Assembly (NCBI GenBank): GCA_030435675.1
Contig: CM059624.1
Location: 16,640,769 to 16,704,768, forward strand
Source: Steinernema hermaphroditum
Taxonomy: Eukaryota > Nematoda > Chromadorea > Rhabditida > Steinernematidae
Length of the DNA: 64,000 nt
Reading direction: 5' to 3'
This document shows, piece after piece, positions 39,430 through 51,497 of the stretch (position 1 is its first letter; the number at the start of each line of letters is the position of its first letter). The notes under the pieces were generated by a model. The model saw only the letters and a list, made by a program, of their open reading frames with translations. It did not search any database and was not told where the DNA came from. The position numbers and the translations under genes were made by a program.

Positions 39430-39470
39430 GTTCTACAAGTTCTATCATAAAGATCCAATCATAAAAATTG
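39430..39470 (+). repeat. 13-bp template-switch-like insertion plus short hinge
   Basis: The sequence reads ttctacaag, then an added ttctatcataaag, then atccaatcataaaaattgg. The added bases combine pieces of this same segment (ttcta and tcataaa), as expected for polymerase backtracking to a nearby template. The same unit also carries the 12-bp hinge deletion, so two events fell within about 40 bp. Confidence 0.88.
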
Positions 39471-39814
39471 GAGCAGGAGGGGTCAGATGCATAACTCTTT
39501 GTATGAACAAGGCCCTAACTGTCTCGAATTGAAAGTTTTGCAGGAAACTAAGATAGTCCACAGGAAATCCAACGAGAGTAGGCGCGTTCGATCAGGCTCG
39601 TGCAGTTCTACAAGATCCAATCATAAAAATGCTATGGTACTTTGGAGCAGGAGGGTCAGATGCAGAGCTCTTGGTGTGAGCAAGGGCCCTGCTGTCTCGA
39701 ATTGAAAGTTTTGCAGGAAACTAAGATAGTCCACAGGAAATCCAACGAGAGTAGGCGCGTTCGATCAGGCTCGTGCAGTTCTACAAGATGGAATCATAAA
39801 AATGCTATGGTACT

Positions 39815-40679
39815 TTGGAGCAGGAGGGTCAGATGCAGAGCTCTTGGTGTGAGCAAGGGCCCTGCTGTCTCGAATTGAAAGTTTTGCAGGAAACTAACAT
39901 AGTCCACAGTAATCCGAACGGGAATAGGCGCGTTCGATCAGGCTCGTGCAGTTCTACAAGATGGAATCATAAAAATGATATGGTACTTTGGAGGAGGAGG
40001 GTCAGATGCAGAACTCTTTGCATGAACAAGGCCCTATCTGTCTCGAATTGAAAGTTTTGCAGGAAACTAAGATAGTCCACAGTAAATCCAACGAGAGTAG
40101 GCGCGTTCGATCAGGCTCGTGCAGTTCTACAAGATCCAATCATAAAAATGCTATGGTACTTTGGAGCAGGAGGGTCAGATGCAGAGCTCTTTGTGTGAGC
40201 AAGGGCCCTGCTGTCTCGAATTGAAAGTTTTGCAGGAAACTAAGATAGTCCACAGTAATCCCAACGGGAATAGGCGCGTTCGATCAGGCTCGTGCAGTTC
40301 TACAAGATCCAATCATAAAAATGCTATGGTACTTTGGAGCAGGAGGGTCAGATGCAGAGCTCTTGGTGTGAGCAAGGGCCCTGCTGTCTCGAATTGAAAG
40401 TTTTGCAGGAAACTAACATAGTCCACAGTAATCCGAACGGGAATAGGCGCGTTCGATCAGGCTCGTGCAGTTCTACAAGATGGAATCATAAAAATGATAT
40501 GGTACTTTGGAGCAGGAGGGTCAGATGCAGAACTCTTTGCATGAACAAGGCCCTATCTGTCTCGAATTGAAAGTTTTGCAGGAAACTAAGATAGTCCACA
40601 GTAAATCCAACGTGAGTAGGCGCGTTCGATCAGGCTCGTGCAGTTCTACAAGATCCAATCATAAAAATGCTATGGTACT
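39815..40679 (+). repeat. Local 519-bp (three-monomer) duplication marked by G39C
   Basis: The allele aactaacatagtcc (G39C) appears at 39894 and again 519 bp later near 40413. Each copy is followed by a taatccgaac box with a gatgg segment and gatatgg hinge, then by a unit with the box taaatccaacgagagt or taaatccaacgtgagt. The offset is exactly three 173-bp units. Confidence 0.85.
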
Positions 40680-42261
40680 TTGGAGCAGGAGGGTCAGATG
40701 CAGAACTCTTTGCATGAACAAGGCCCTATCTGTCTCGAATTGAAAGTTTTGCAGGAAACTAAGATAGTCCACAGTAATCCCAACGGGAATAGGCGCGTTC
40801 GATCAGGCTCGTGCAGTTCTGCAAGATCCAATCATAAAAATGCTATGGTACTTTGGAGCAGGAGGGTCAGATGCAGAGCTGTTGGTGTGAGCAAGGGCCC
40901 TGCTGTCTCGAATTGAAAGTTTTGCAGGAAACTAAGATAGTCCACAGGAAATCCAACGAGAGTAGGCGCGTTCGATCAGGCTCGTGCAGTTCTACAAGAT
41001 CCAATCATAAAAATGCTATGGTACTTTGGAGCAGGAGGGTCAGATGCAGAGCTCTTTGTGTGAGCAAGGGCCCTGCTGTCTCGAATTGAAAGTTTTGCAG
41101 GAAACTAAGATAGTCCACAGTAATCCGAACGGGAATAGGCGCGTTCGATCAGGCTCGTGCAGTTCTACAAGATCCAATCATAAAAATGCTATGGTACTTT
41201 GGAGCAGGAGGGTCAGATGCAGAACTCTTTGCATGAACAAGGCCCTATCTGTCTCGAATTGAAAGTTTTGCAGGAAACTAAGATAGTCCACAGGAAATCC
41301 AACGAGAGTAGGCGCGTTCGATCAGGCTCGTGCAGTTCTACAAGATCCAATCATAAAAATGCTATGGTACTTTGGAGCAGGAGGGTCAGATGCAGAGCTG
41401 TTGGTGTGAGCAAGGGCCCTGCTGTCTCGAATTGAAAGTTTTGCAGGAAACTAAGATAGTCCACAGGAAATCCAACGAGAGTAGGCGCGTTCGATCAGGC
41501 TCGTGCAGTTCTACAAGATCCAATCATAAAAATGCTATGGTACTTTGGAGCAGGAGGGTCAGATGCAGAGCTGTTGGTGTGAGCAAGGGCCCTGCTGTCT
41601 CGAATTGAAAGTTTTGCAGGAAACTAAGATAGTCCACAGGAAATCCAACGAGAGTAGGCGCGTTCGATCAGGCTCGTGCAGTTCTATAAGATCCAATCAT
41701 AAAAATGCTATGGTACTTTGGAGCAGGAGGGGTCAGATGCATAACTCTTTGTATGAACAAGGCCCTAACTGTCTCGAATTGAAAGTTTTGCAGGAAACTA
41801 AGATAGTCCACAGGAAATCCAACGAGAGTAGGCGCGTTCGATCAGGCTCGTGCAGTTCTACAAGATCCAATCATAAAAATGTATGGTATTTGGAGCAGGA
41901 GGGGTCAGATGCATAACTCTTTGTATGAACAAGGCCCTAACTGTCTCGAATTGAAAGTTTTGCAGGAAACTAAGATAGTCCACAGGAAATCCAACGAGAG
42001 TAGGCGCGTTCGATCAGGCTCGTGCAGTTCTACAAGATCCAATCATAAAAATGCTATGGTACTTTGGAGCAGGAGGGTCAGATGCAGAGCTGTTGGTGTG
42101 AGCAAGGGCCCTGCTGTCTCGAATTGAAAGTTTTGCAGGAAACTAAGATAGTCCGCAGGAAATCCAACGAGAGTAGGCGCGTTCGATCAGGCTCGTGCAG
42201 TTCTATAAGATCCAATCATAAAAATGTATGGTACTTTGGAGCGGAGGGGTCAGATGCATAA

Positions 42262-42280
42262 CTCTTTGTATGAATAAGGC
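42262..42280 (+). repeat. Single-base tail variant (tgaataaggcc)
   Basis: The tail reads tttgtatgaataaggccc, with T in place of C at position 168. It creates an in-frame TAA in the otherwise open forward frame, showing that this frame tolerates nonsense changes. Confidence 0.9.
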
Positions 42281-44815
42281 CCTAACTGTCTCGAATTGAA
42301 AGTTTTGCAGGAAACTAAGATAGTCCACAGGAAATCCAACGAGAGTAGGCGCGTTCGATCAGGCTCGTGCAGTTCTACAAGATGGAATCATAAAAATGCT
42401 ATGGTACTTTGGAGCAGGAGGGTCAGATGCAGAGCTCTTGGTGTGAGCAAGGGCCCTGCTGTCTCGAATTGAAAGTTTTGCAGGAAACTAAGATAGTCCG
42501 CAGGAAATCCAACGAGAGTAGGCGCGTTCGATCAGGCTCGTGCAGTTCTATAAGATCCAATCATAAAAATGCTATGGTACTTTGGAGCAGGAGGGTCAGA
42601 TGCATAACTCTTTGTATGAACAAGGCCCTAACTGTCTCGAATTGAAAGTTTTGCAGGAAACTAAGATAGTCCACAGGAAATCCAACGAGAGTAGGCGCGT
42701 TCGATCAGGCTCGTGCAGTTCTACAAGATGGAATCATAAAAATGCTATGGTACTTTGGAGCAGGAGGGTCAGATGCAGAGCTCTTGGTGTGAGCAAGGGC
42801 CCTGCTGTCTCGAATTGAAAGTTTTGCAGGAAACTAAGATAGTCCGCAGGAAATCCAACGAGAGTAGGCGCGTTCGATCAGGCTCGTGCAGTTCTATAAG
42901 ATCCAATCATAAAAATTATAGTATTTGGAGCAGGAGGGGTCAGATGCATAACTCTTTGTATGAACAAGGCCCTAACTGTCTCGAATTGAAAGTTTTGCAG
43001 GAAACTAAGATAGTCCACAGGAAATCCAACGAGAGTAGGCGCGTTCGATCAGGCTCGTGCAGTTCTACAAGATCCAATCATAAAAATGCTATGGTACTTT
43101 GGAGCAGGAGGGTCAGATGCAGAACTCTTGGTGTGAACAAGGCCCTATCTGTCTCGAATTGAAAGTTTTGCAGGAAACTAAGATAGTCCACAGTAATCCC
43201 AACGGGAATAGGCGCGTTCGATCAGGCTCGTGCAGTTCTACAAGATGGAATCATAAAAATGCTATGGTACTTTGGAGCAGGAGGGTCAGATGCAGAGCTG
43301 TTGGTGTGAGCAAGGGCCCTGCTGTCTCGAATTGAAAGTTTTGCAGGAAACTAAGATAGTCCACAGGAAATCCAACGAGAGTAGGCGCGTTCGATCAGGC
43401 TCGTGCAGTTCTACAAGATCCAATCATAAAAATGCTATGGTACTTTGGAGCAGGAGGGTCAGATGCAGAGCTGTTGGTGTGAGCAAGGGCCCTGCTGTCT
43501 CGAATTGAAAGTTTTGCAGGAAACTAAGATAGTCCACAGGAAATCCAACGAGAGTAGGCGCGTTCGATCAGGCTCGTGCAGTTCTACAAGATCCAATCAT
43601 AAAAATGCTATGGTACTTTGGAGCAGGAGGGTCGGATGCAGAGCTCTTTGTGTGAGCAAGGGCCCTGCTGTCTCGAATTGAAAGTTTTGCAGGAAACTAA
43701 GATAGTCTACAGTAATCCGAACGGGAATAGGCGCGTTCGATCAGGCTCGTGCAGTTCTACAAGATCCAATCATAAAAATGCTATGGTACTTTGGAGCAGG
43801 AGGGTCAGATGCAGAACTCTTTGCATGAACAAGGCCCTATCTGTCTCGAATTGAAAGTTTTGCAGGAAACTAAGATAGTCCACAGGAAATCCAACGAGAG
43901 TAGGCGCGTTCGATCAGGCTCGTGCAGTTCTACAAGATCCAATCATAAAAATGCTATGGTACTTTGGAGCAGGAGGGTCAGATGCAGAGCTGTTGGTGTG
44001 AGCAAGGGCCCTGCTGTCTCGAATTGAAAGTTTTGCAGGAAACTAAGATAGTCCACAGGAAATCCAACGAGAGTAGGCGCGTTCGATCAGGCTCGTGCAG
44101 TTCTACAAGATCCAATCATAAAAATGCTATGGTACTTTGGAGCAGGAGGGTCAGATGCAGAGCTGTTGGTGTGAGCAAGGGCCCTGCTGTCTCGAATTGA
44201 AAGTTTTGCAGGAAACTAAGATAGTCCGCAGGAAATCCAACGAGAGTAGGCGCGTTCGATCAGGCTCGTGCAGTTCTATAAGATCCAATCATAAAAATTG
44301 GAGCGGAGGGGTCAGATGCATAACTCTTTGTATGAACAAGGCCCTGCTGTCTCGAATTGAAAGTTTTGCAGGAAACTAAGATAGTCCACAGGAAATCCAA
44401 CGAGAGTAGGCGCGTTCGATCAGGCTCGTGCAGTTCTACAAGATCCAATCATAAAAATGCTATGGTACTTTGGAGCAGGAGGGTCAGATGCAGAGCTCTT
44501 TGAGTGAGCAAGGGCCTAGCTGTCTCGAATTGAAAGTTTTGCAGGAAACTAAGATAGTCCACAGTAATCCGAACGGGAATAGGCGCGTTCGATCAGGCTC
44601 GTGCAGTTCTACAAGATCCAATCATAAAAATGCTATGGTACTTTGGAGCAGGAGGGTCAGATGCAGAACTCTTTGCATGAACAAGGCCCTATCTGTCTCG
44701 AATTGAAAGTTTTGCAGGAAACTAAGATAGTCCACAGGAAATCCAACGAGAGTAGGCGCGTTCGATCAGGCTCGTGCAGTTCTACAAGATCCAATCATAA
44801 AAATGCTATGGTACT

Positions 44816-47800
44816 TTGGAGCAGGAGGGTCAGATGCAGAGCTCTTGGTGTGAGCAAGGGCCCTGCTGTCTCGAATTGAAAGTTTTGCAGGAAACTAAGA
44901 TAGTCCACAGGAAATCCAACGAGAGTAGGCGCGTTCGATCAGGCTCGTGCAGTTCTACAAGATCCAATCATAAAAATGCTATGGTACTTTGGAGCAGGAG
45001 GGGTCAGATGCATAACTCTTTGTATGAACAAGGCCCTATCTGTCTCGAATTGAAAGTTTTGCAGGAAACTAAGATAGTCCACAGGAAATCCAACGAGAGT
45101 AGGCGCGTTCGATCAGGCTCGTGCAGTTCTACAAGATCCAATCATAAAAATGCTATGGTACTTTGGAGCAGGAGGGGTCAGATGCAGAACTCTTTGTATG
45201 AACAAGGCCCTATCTGTCTCGAATTGAAAGTTTTGCAGGAAACTAAGATAGTCCACAGGAAATCCAACGGGAATAGGCGCGTTCGATCAGGCTCGTGCAG
45301 TTCTACAAGATGGAATCATAAAAATGCTATGGTACTTTGGAGCAGGAGGGTCAGATGCAGAGCTCTTGGTGTGAGCAAGGGCCCTGCTGTCTCGAATTGA
45401 AAGTTTTGCAGGAAACTAAGATAGTCCACAGGAAATCCAACGAGAGTAGGCGCGTTCGATCAGGCTCGTGCAGTTCTACAAGATCCAATCATAAAAATGA
45501 TATGGTACTTTGGAGCAGGAGGGGTCAGATGCAGAACTCTTTGTATGAACAAGGCCCTAACTGTCTCGAATTGAAAGTTTTGCAGGAAACTAAGATAGTC
45601 CACAGGAAATCCAACGAGAGTAGGCGCGTTCGATCAGGCTCGTGCAGTTCTACAAGATCCAATCATAAAAATGCTATGGTACTTTGGAGCAGGAGGGGTC
45701 AGATGCAGAACTCTTTGCATGAACAAGGCCCTATCTGTCTCGAATTGAAAGTTTTGCAGGAAACTAAGATAGTCCACAGGAAATCCAACGGGAGTAGGCG
45801 CGTTCGATCAGGCTCGTGCAGTTCTACAAGATCCAATCATAAAAATGCTATGGTACTTTGGAGCAGGAGGGTCAGATGCAGAGCTCTTGGTGTGAGCAAG
45901 GGCCCTAGCTGTCTCGAATTGAAAGTTTTGCAGGAAACTAAGATAGTCCACAGGAAATCCAACGAGAGTAGGCGCGTTCGATCAGGCTCGTGCAGTTCTA
46001 CAAGATCCAATCATAAAAATGCTATGGTACTTTGGAGCAGGAGGGTCAGATGCAGAGCTCTTGGTATGAACAAGGGCCCTAGCTGTCTCGAATTGAAAGT
46101 TTTGCAGGAAACTAAGATAGTCCACAGGAAATCCAACGGGAGTAGGCGCGTTCGATCAGGCTCGTGCAGTTCTACAAGATCCAATCATAAAAATGCTATG
46201 GTACTTTGGAGCAGGAGGGTCAGATGCAGAACTCTTTGCATGAACAAGGCCCTATCTGTCTCGAATTGAAAGTTTTGCAGGAAACTAAGATAGTCCACAG
46301 GAAATCCAACGAGAGTAGGCGCGTTCGATCAGGCTCGTGCAGTTCTACAAGATCCAATCATAAAAATGCTATGGTACTTTGGAGCAGGAGGGGTCAGATG
46401 CAGAACTCTTTGTATGAACAAGGCCCTATCTGTCTCGAATTGAAAGTTTTGCAGGAAACTAAGATAGTCCACAGGAAATCCAACGGGAATAGGCGCGTTC
46501 GATCAGGCTCGTGCAGTTCTACAAGATGGAATCATAAAAATGCTATGGTACTTTGGAGCAGGAGGGTCAGATGCAGAGCTCTTGGTGTGAGCAAGGGCCC
46601 TAGCTGTCTCGAATTGAAAGTTTTGCAGGAAACTAAGATAGTCCACAGGAAATCCAACGGGAGTAGGCGCGTTCGATCAGGCTCGTGCAGTTCTACAAGA
46701 TCCAATCATAAAAATGCTATGGTACTTTGGAGCAGGAGGGGTCAGATGCAGAACTCTTTGTATGAACAAGGCCCTATCTGTCTCGAATTGAAAGTTTTGC
46801 AGGAAACTAAGATAGTCCACAGGAAATCCAACGAGAGTAGGCGCGTTCGATCAGGCTCGTGCAGTTCTACAAGATCCAATCATAAAAATGCTATGGTACT
46901 TTGGAGCAGGAGGGTCAGATGCAGAACTCTTTGCATGAACAAGGCCCTATCTGTCTCGAATTGAAAGTTTTGCAGGAAACTAAGATAGTCCACAGGAAAT
47001 CCAACGAGAGTAGGCGCGTTCGATCAGGCTCGTGCAGTTCTACAAGATCCAATCATAAAAATGCTATGGTACTTTGGAGCAGGAGGGTCAGATGCAGAGC
47101 TCTTTGTATGAACAAGGGCCCTAGCTGTCTCGAATTGAAAGTTTTGCAGGAAACTAAGATAGTCCACAGGAAATCCAACGAGAGTAGGCGCGTTCGATCA
47201 GGCTCGTGCAGTTCTACAAGATCGAATCATAAAAATGCTATGGTACTTTGGAGCAGGAGGGTCAGATGCAGAGCTCTTGGTGTGAGCAAGGGCCCTGCTG
47301 TCTCGAATTGAAAGTTTTGCAGGAAACTAAGATAGTCCACAGGAAATCCAACGAGAGTAGGCGCGTTCGATCAGGCTCGTGCAGTTCTACAAGATCCAAT
47401 CATAAAAATGCTATGGTGCTTTGGAGCAGGAGGGTCAGATGCAGAACTCTTTGTATGAACAAGGCCCTAACTGTCTCGAATTGAAAGTTTTGCAGGAAAC
47501 TAAGATAGTCCACAGGAAATCCAACGGGAATAGGCGCGTTCGATCAGGCTCGTGCAGTTCTACAAGATCCAATCATAAAAATGCTATGGTACTTTGGAGC
47601 AGGAGGGTCAGATGCAGAGCTCTTGGTGTGAGCAAGGGCCCTAGCTGTCTCGAATTGAAAGTTTTGCAGGAAACTAAGATAGTCCACAGGAAATCCAACG
47701 GGAATAGGCGCGTTCGATCAGGCTCGTGCAGTTCTACAAGATCCAATCATAAAAATGCTATGGTACTTTGGAGCAGGAGGGTCAGATGCAGAGCTCTTGG

Positions 47801-49158
47801 TGTGAGCAAGGGCCCTAGCTGTCTCGAATTGAAAGTTTTGCAGGAAACTAAGATAGTCCACAGGAAATCCAACGGGAATAGGCGCGTTCGATCAGGCTCG
47901 TGCAGTTCTACAAGATCCAATCATAAAAATGTATGGTTATGGTACTTTGGAGCAGGAGGGTCAGATGCAGAACTCTTTGTATGAACAAGGCCCTATCTGT
48001 CTCGAATTGAAAGTTTTGCAGGAAACTAAGATAGTCCACAGGAAATCCAACGAGAATAGGCGCGTTCGATCAGGCTCGTGCAGTTCTACAAGATGGAATC
48101 ATAAAAATGCTATGGTACTTTGGAGCAGGAGGGTCAGATGCAGAACTCTTTGCATGAACAAGGCCCTATCTGTCTCGAATTGAAAGTTTTGCAGGAAACT
48201 AAGATAGTCCACAGTAATCCAACGGGAATAGGCGCGTTCGATCAGGCTCGTGCAGTTCTACAAGATCCAATCATAAAAATGCTATGGTACTTTGGAGCAG
48301 GAGGGTCAGATGCAGAACTCTTTGCATGAACAAGGCCCTATCTGTCTCGAATTGAAAGTTTTGCAGGAAACTAAGATAGTCCACAGGAAATCCAACGAGA
48401 GTAGGCGCGTTCGATCAGGCTCGTGCAGTTCTACAAGATCCAATCATAAAAATGATATGGTACTTTGGAGCAGGAGGGGTCAGATGCAGAACTCTTTGTA
48501 TGAACAAGGCCCTAACTGTCTCGAATTGAAAGTTTTGCAGGAAACTAAGATAGTCCACAGGAAATCCAACGGGAATAGGCGCGTTCGATCAGGCTCGTGC
48601 AGTTCTACAAGATCCAATCATAAAAATGCTATGGTACTTTGGAGCAGGAGGGTCAGATGCAGAACTCTTTGCATGAACAAGGCCCTATCTGTCTCGAATT
48701 GAAAGTTTTGCAGGAAACTAAGATAGTCCACAGGAAATCCAACGAGAATAGGCGCGTTCGATCAGGCTCGTGCAGTTCTACAAGATCCAATCATAAAAAT
48801 GCTATGGTACTTTGGAGCAGGAGGGTCAGATGCAGAACTCTTTGCATGAACAAGGCCCTATCTGTCTCGAATTGAAAGTTTTGCAGGAAACTAAGATAGT
48901 CCACAGTAAATCCAACGTGAGTAGGCGCGTTCGATCAGGCTCGTGCAGTTCTACAAGATCCAATCATAAAAATGCTATGGTACTTTGGAGCAGGAGGGTC
49001 AGATGCAGAGCTCTTGGTGTGAGCAAGGGCCCTAGCTGTCTCGAATTGAAAGTTTTGCAGGAAACTAAGATAGTCCACAGTAATCCCAACGGGAATAGGC
49101 GCGTTCGATCAGGCTCGTGCAGTTCTACAAGATCCAATCATAAAAATGCTATGGTACT
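44816..49158 (+). repeat. Array domain G: mixed units with many 174-bp copies
   Basis: Units carry mostly the box gaaatccaacgagagt, with a mosaic gaaatccaacgggaat or gaaatccaacgggagt in many. Two different one-base additions make 174-bp units: caggaggggtc, and aagggccctagctg or aagggccctatctg. This gives long runs in one frame. An extended hinge (aaaaatgtatggttatgg) is at 47925. A 172-bp unit with one base missing from the box (cacagtaatccaacggg) is near 48209. Confidence 0.82.
45337..46269 (+). other. Longest open frame in the window (310 codons); frame artefact
   Basis: The frame opens at TTG in ttggagcagg and stays open through five successive frame-preserving units. It closes in the next unit at aattga. 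Its translation is only the 58-residue satellite repeat, with no signal peptide, hydrophobic segment or recognisable domain. Any frame-preserving run gives the same peptide, so no selection for coding is implied. Confidence 0.85.
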
Positions 49159-51497
49159 TTGGAGCAGGAGGGTCAGATGCAGAACTCTTTGCATGAACAA
49201 GGCCCTATCTGTCTCGAATTGAAAGTTTTGCAGGAAACTAAGATAGTCCACAGTAATCCGAACGGGAATAGGCGCGTTCGATCAGGCTCGTGCAGTTCTA
49301 CAAGATGGAATCATAAAAATGATATGGTACTTTGGAGCAGGAGGGTCAGATGCAGAGCTCTTGGTGTGAGCAAGGGCCCTGCTGTCTCGAATTGAAAGTT
49401 TTGCAGGAAACTAAGGTAGTCCACAGGAAATCCAACGAGAGTAGGGGCGTTCGATCAGGCTCGTGCAGTTCTACAAGATCCAATCATAAAAATCGGAGCG
49501 GAGGGGTCAGATGCATAACTCTTTGTATGAACAAGGCCCTAACTGTCTCGAATTGAAAGTTTTGCAGGAAACTAAGATAGTCCACAGTAATCTGAACGGG
49601 AATAGGCGCGTTCGATCAGGCTCGTGCAGTTCTACAAGATGGAATCATAAAAATGATATGGTACTTTGGAGCAGGAGGGTCAGATGCAGAACTCTTTGCA
49701 TGAACAAGGCCCTATCTGTCTCGAATTGAAAGTTTTGCAGGAAACTAAGATAGTCCACAGTAAATCCAACGTGAGTAGGCGCGTTCGATCAGGCTCGTGC
49801 AGTTCTACAAGATCCAATCATAAAAATGCTATGGTACTTTGGAGCAGGAGGGTCAGATGCAGAACTCTTTGCATGAACAAGGCCCTATCTGTCTCGAATT
49901 GAAAGTTTTGCAGGAAACTAAGATAGTCCACAGTAATCCCAACGGGAATAGGCGCGTTCGATCAGGCTCGTGCAGTTCTACAAGATCCAATCATAAAAAT
50001 GCTATGGTACTTTGGAGCAGGAGGGTCAGATGCAGAACTCTTTGCATGAACAAGGCCCTATCTGTCTCGAATTGAAAGTTTTGCAGGAAACTAAGATAGT
50101 CCACAGTAATCCGAACGGGAATAGGCGCGTTCGATCAGGCTCGTGCAGTTCTACAAGATGGAATCATAAAAATGATATGGTACTTTGGAGCAGGAGGGTC
50201 AGATGCAGAGCTCTTGGTGTGAGCAAGGGCCCTGCTGTCTCGAATTGAAAGTTTTGCAGGAAACTAAGGTAGTCCACAGGAAATCCAACGAGAGTAGGGG
50301 CGTTCGATCAGGCTCGTGCAGTTCTACAAGATCCAATCATAAAAATCGGAGCGGAGGGGTCAGATGCATAACTCTTTGTATGAACAAGGCCCTAACTGTC
50401 TCGAATTGAAAGTTTTGCAGGAAACTAAGATAGTCCACAGTAATCCGAACGGGAATAGGCGCGTTCGATCAGGCTCGTGCAGTTCTACAAGATGGAATCA
50501 TAAAAATGATATGGTACTTTGGAGCAGGAGGGTCAGATGCAGAACTCTTTGCATGAACAAGGCCCTATCTGTCTCGAATTGAAAGTTTTGCAGGAAACTA
50601 AGATAGTCCACAGTAATCCGAACGGGAATAGGCGCGTTCGATCAGGCTCGTGCAGTTCTACAAGATGGAATCATAAAAATGATATGGTACTTTGGAGCAG
50701 GAGGGTCAGATGCAGAGCTCTTGCTGTGAGCAAGGGCCCTGCTGTCTCGAATTGAAAGTTTTGCAGGAAACTAAGGTAGTCCACAGGAAATCCAACGAGA
50801 GTAGGGGCGTTCGATCAGGCTCGTGCAGTTCTACAAGATCCAATCATAAAAATCTTGGAGCAGGAGGGGTCAGATGCATAACTCTTTGTATGAACAAGGC
50901 CCTAACTGTCTCGAATTGAAAGTTTTGCAGGAAACTAAGATAGTCCACAGTAATCCGAACGGGAATAGGCGCGTTCGATCAGGCTCGTGCAGTTCTACAA
51001 GATGGAATCATAAAAATGATATGGTACTTTGGAGGAGGAGGGTCAGATGCAGAACTCTTTGCATGAACAAGGCCCTATCTGTCTCGAATTGAAAGTTTTG
51101 CAGGAAACTAAGATAGTCCACAGTAAATCCAACGAGAGTAGGCGCGTTCGATCAGGCTCGTGCAGTTCTACAAGATCCAAGATGCAGAGCTCTTGCTGTG
51201 AGCAAGGGCCCTGCTGTCTCGAATTGAAAGTTTTGCAGGAAACTAAGGTAGTCCACAGGAAATCCAACGAGAGTAGGGGCGTTCGATCAGGCTCGTGCAG
51301 TTCTACAAGATCCAATCATAAAAATCGGAGCGGAGGGGTCAGATGCATAACTCTTTGTATGAACAAGGCCCTAACTGTCTCGAATTGAAAGTTTTGCAGG
51401 AAACTAAGATAGTCCACAGTAATCCGAACGGGAATAGGCGCGTTCGATCAGGCTCGTGCAGTTCTACAAGATGGAATCATAAAAATGATATGGTACT
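49159..51497 (+). repeat. Array domain H: higher-order repeat tagged by linked A40G + C70G
   Basis: Four units carry both ctaaggtagtcc (A40G) and gagtaggggcg (C70G), at about 49411, 50264, 50771 and 51243. Spacings are 853, 507 and 472 bp. The first two equal one 161-bp short unit plus four or two 173-bp units. Each tagged unit has a short hinge (aaaaatcggagcgg or aaaaatcttggagcagg), so the whole block, including its hinge allele, was copied. Expansion by unequal exchange with changing register explains the decreasing spacing. Confidence 0.88.
51043..51190 (+). repeat. Monomer with 38-bp deletion (junction 51180/51181)
   Basis: The sequence passes from ctacaagatccaa straight to gatgcagagctcttgctg. 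Thirty-eight bases are missing, from tcataaaaa through the hinge and G-rich segment to ggtca. At most one base of homology is seen at the ends. Neighbouring copies of the same higher-order unit (near 50690) retain the segment, so the deletion is recent relative to the block duplication. Confidence 0.92.

Larger units (their letters stand above)
37563..44815 (+). repeat. Array domain F: GGGCCC-tail-rich block with ~3.1-kb and ~2.6-kb duplications
   Basis: Dominated by units ending gagctgttggtgtgagc or gagctcttggtgtgagc, followed by aagggccctgctg. An ordered set recurs with first anchors at 37910, 41026 and 43618, that is 3116 bp (about 18 monomers) and 2592 bp (about 15 monomers) apart. The set is one gagctctttgtgtgagc unit, one gcagaactctttgcatg unit and two gagctgttgg units. 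The rare ttctgcaag allele (A97G) occurs at 37701 and 40818, offset 3117. Partial copies also start near 44470. Confidence 0.86.
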
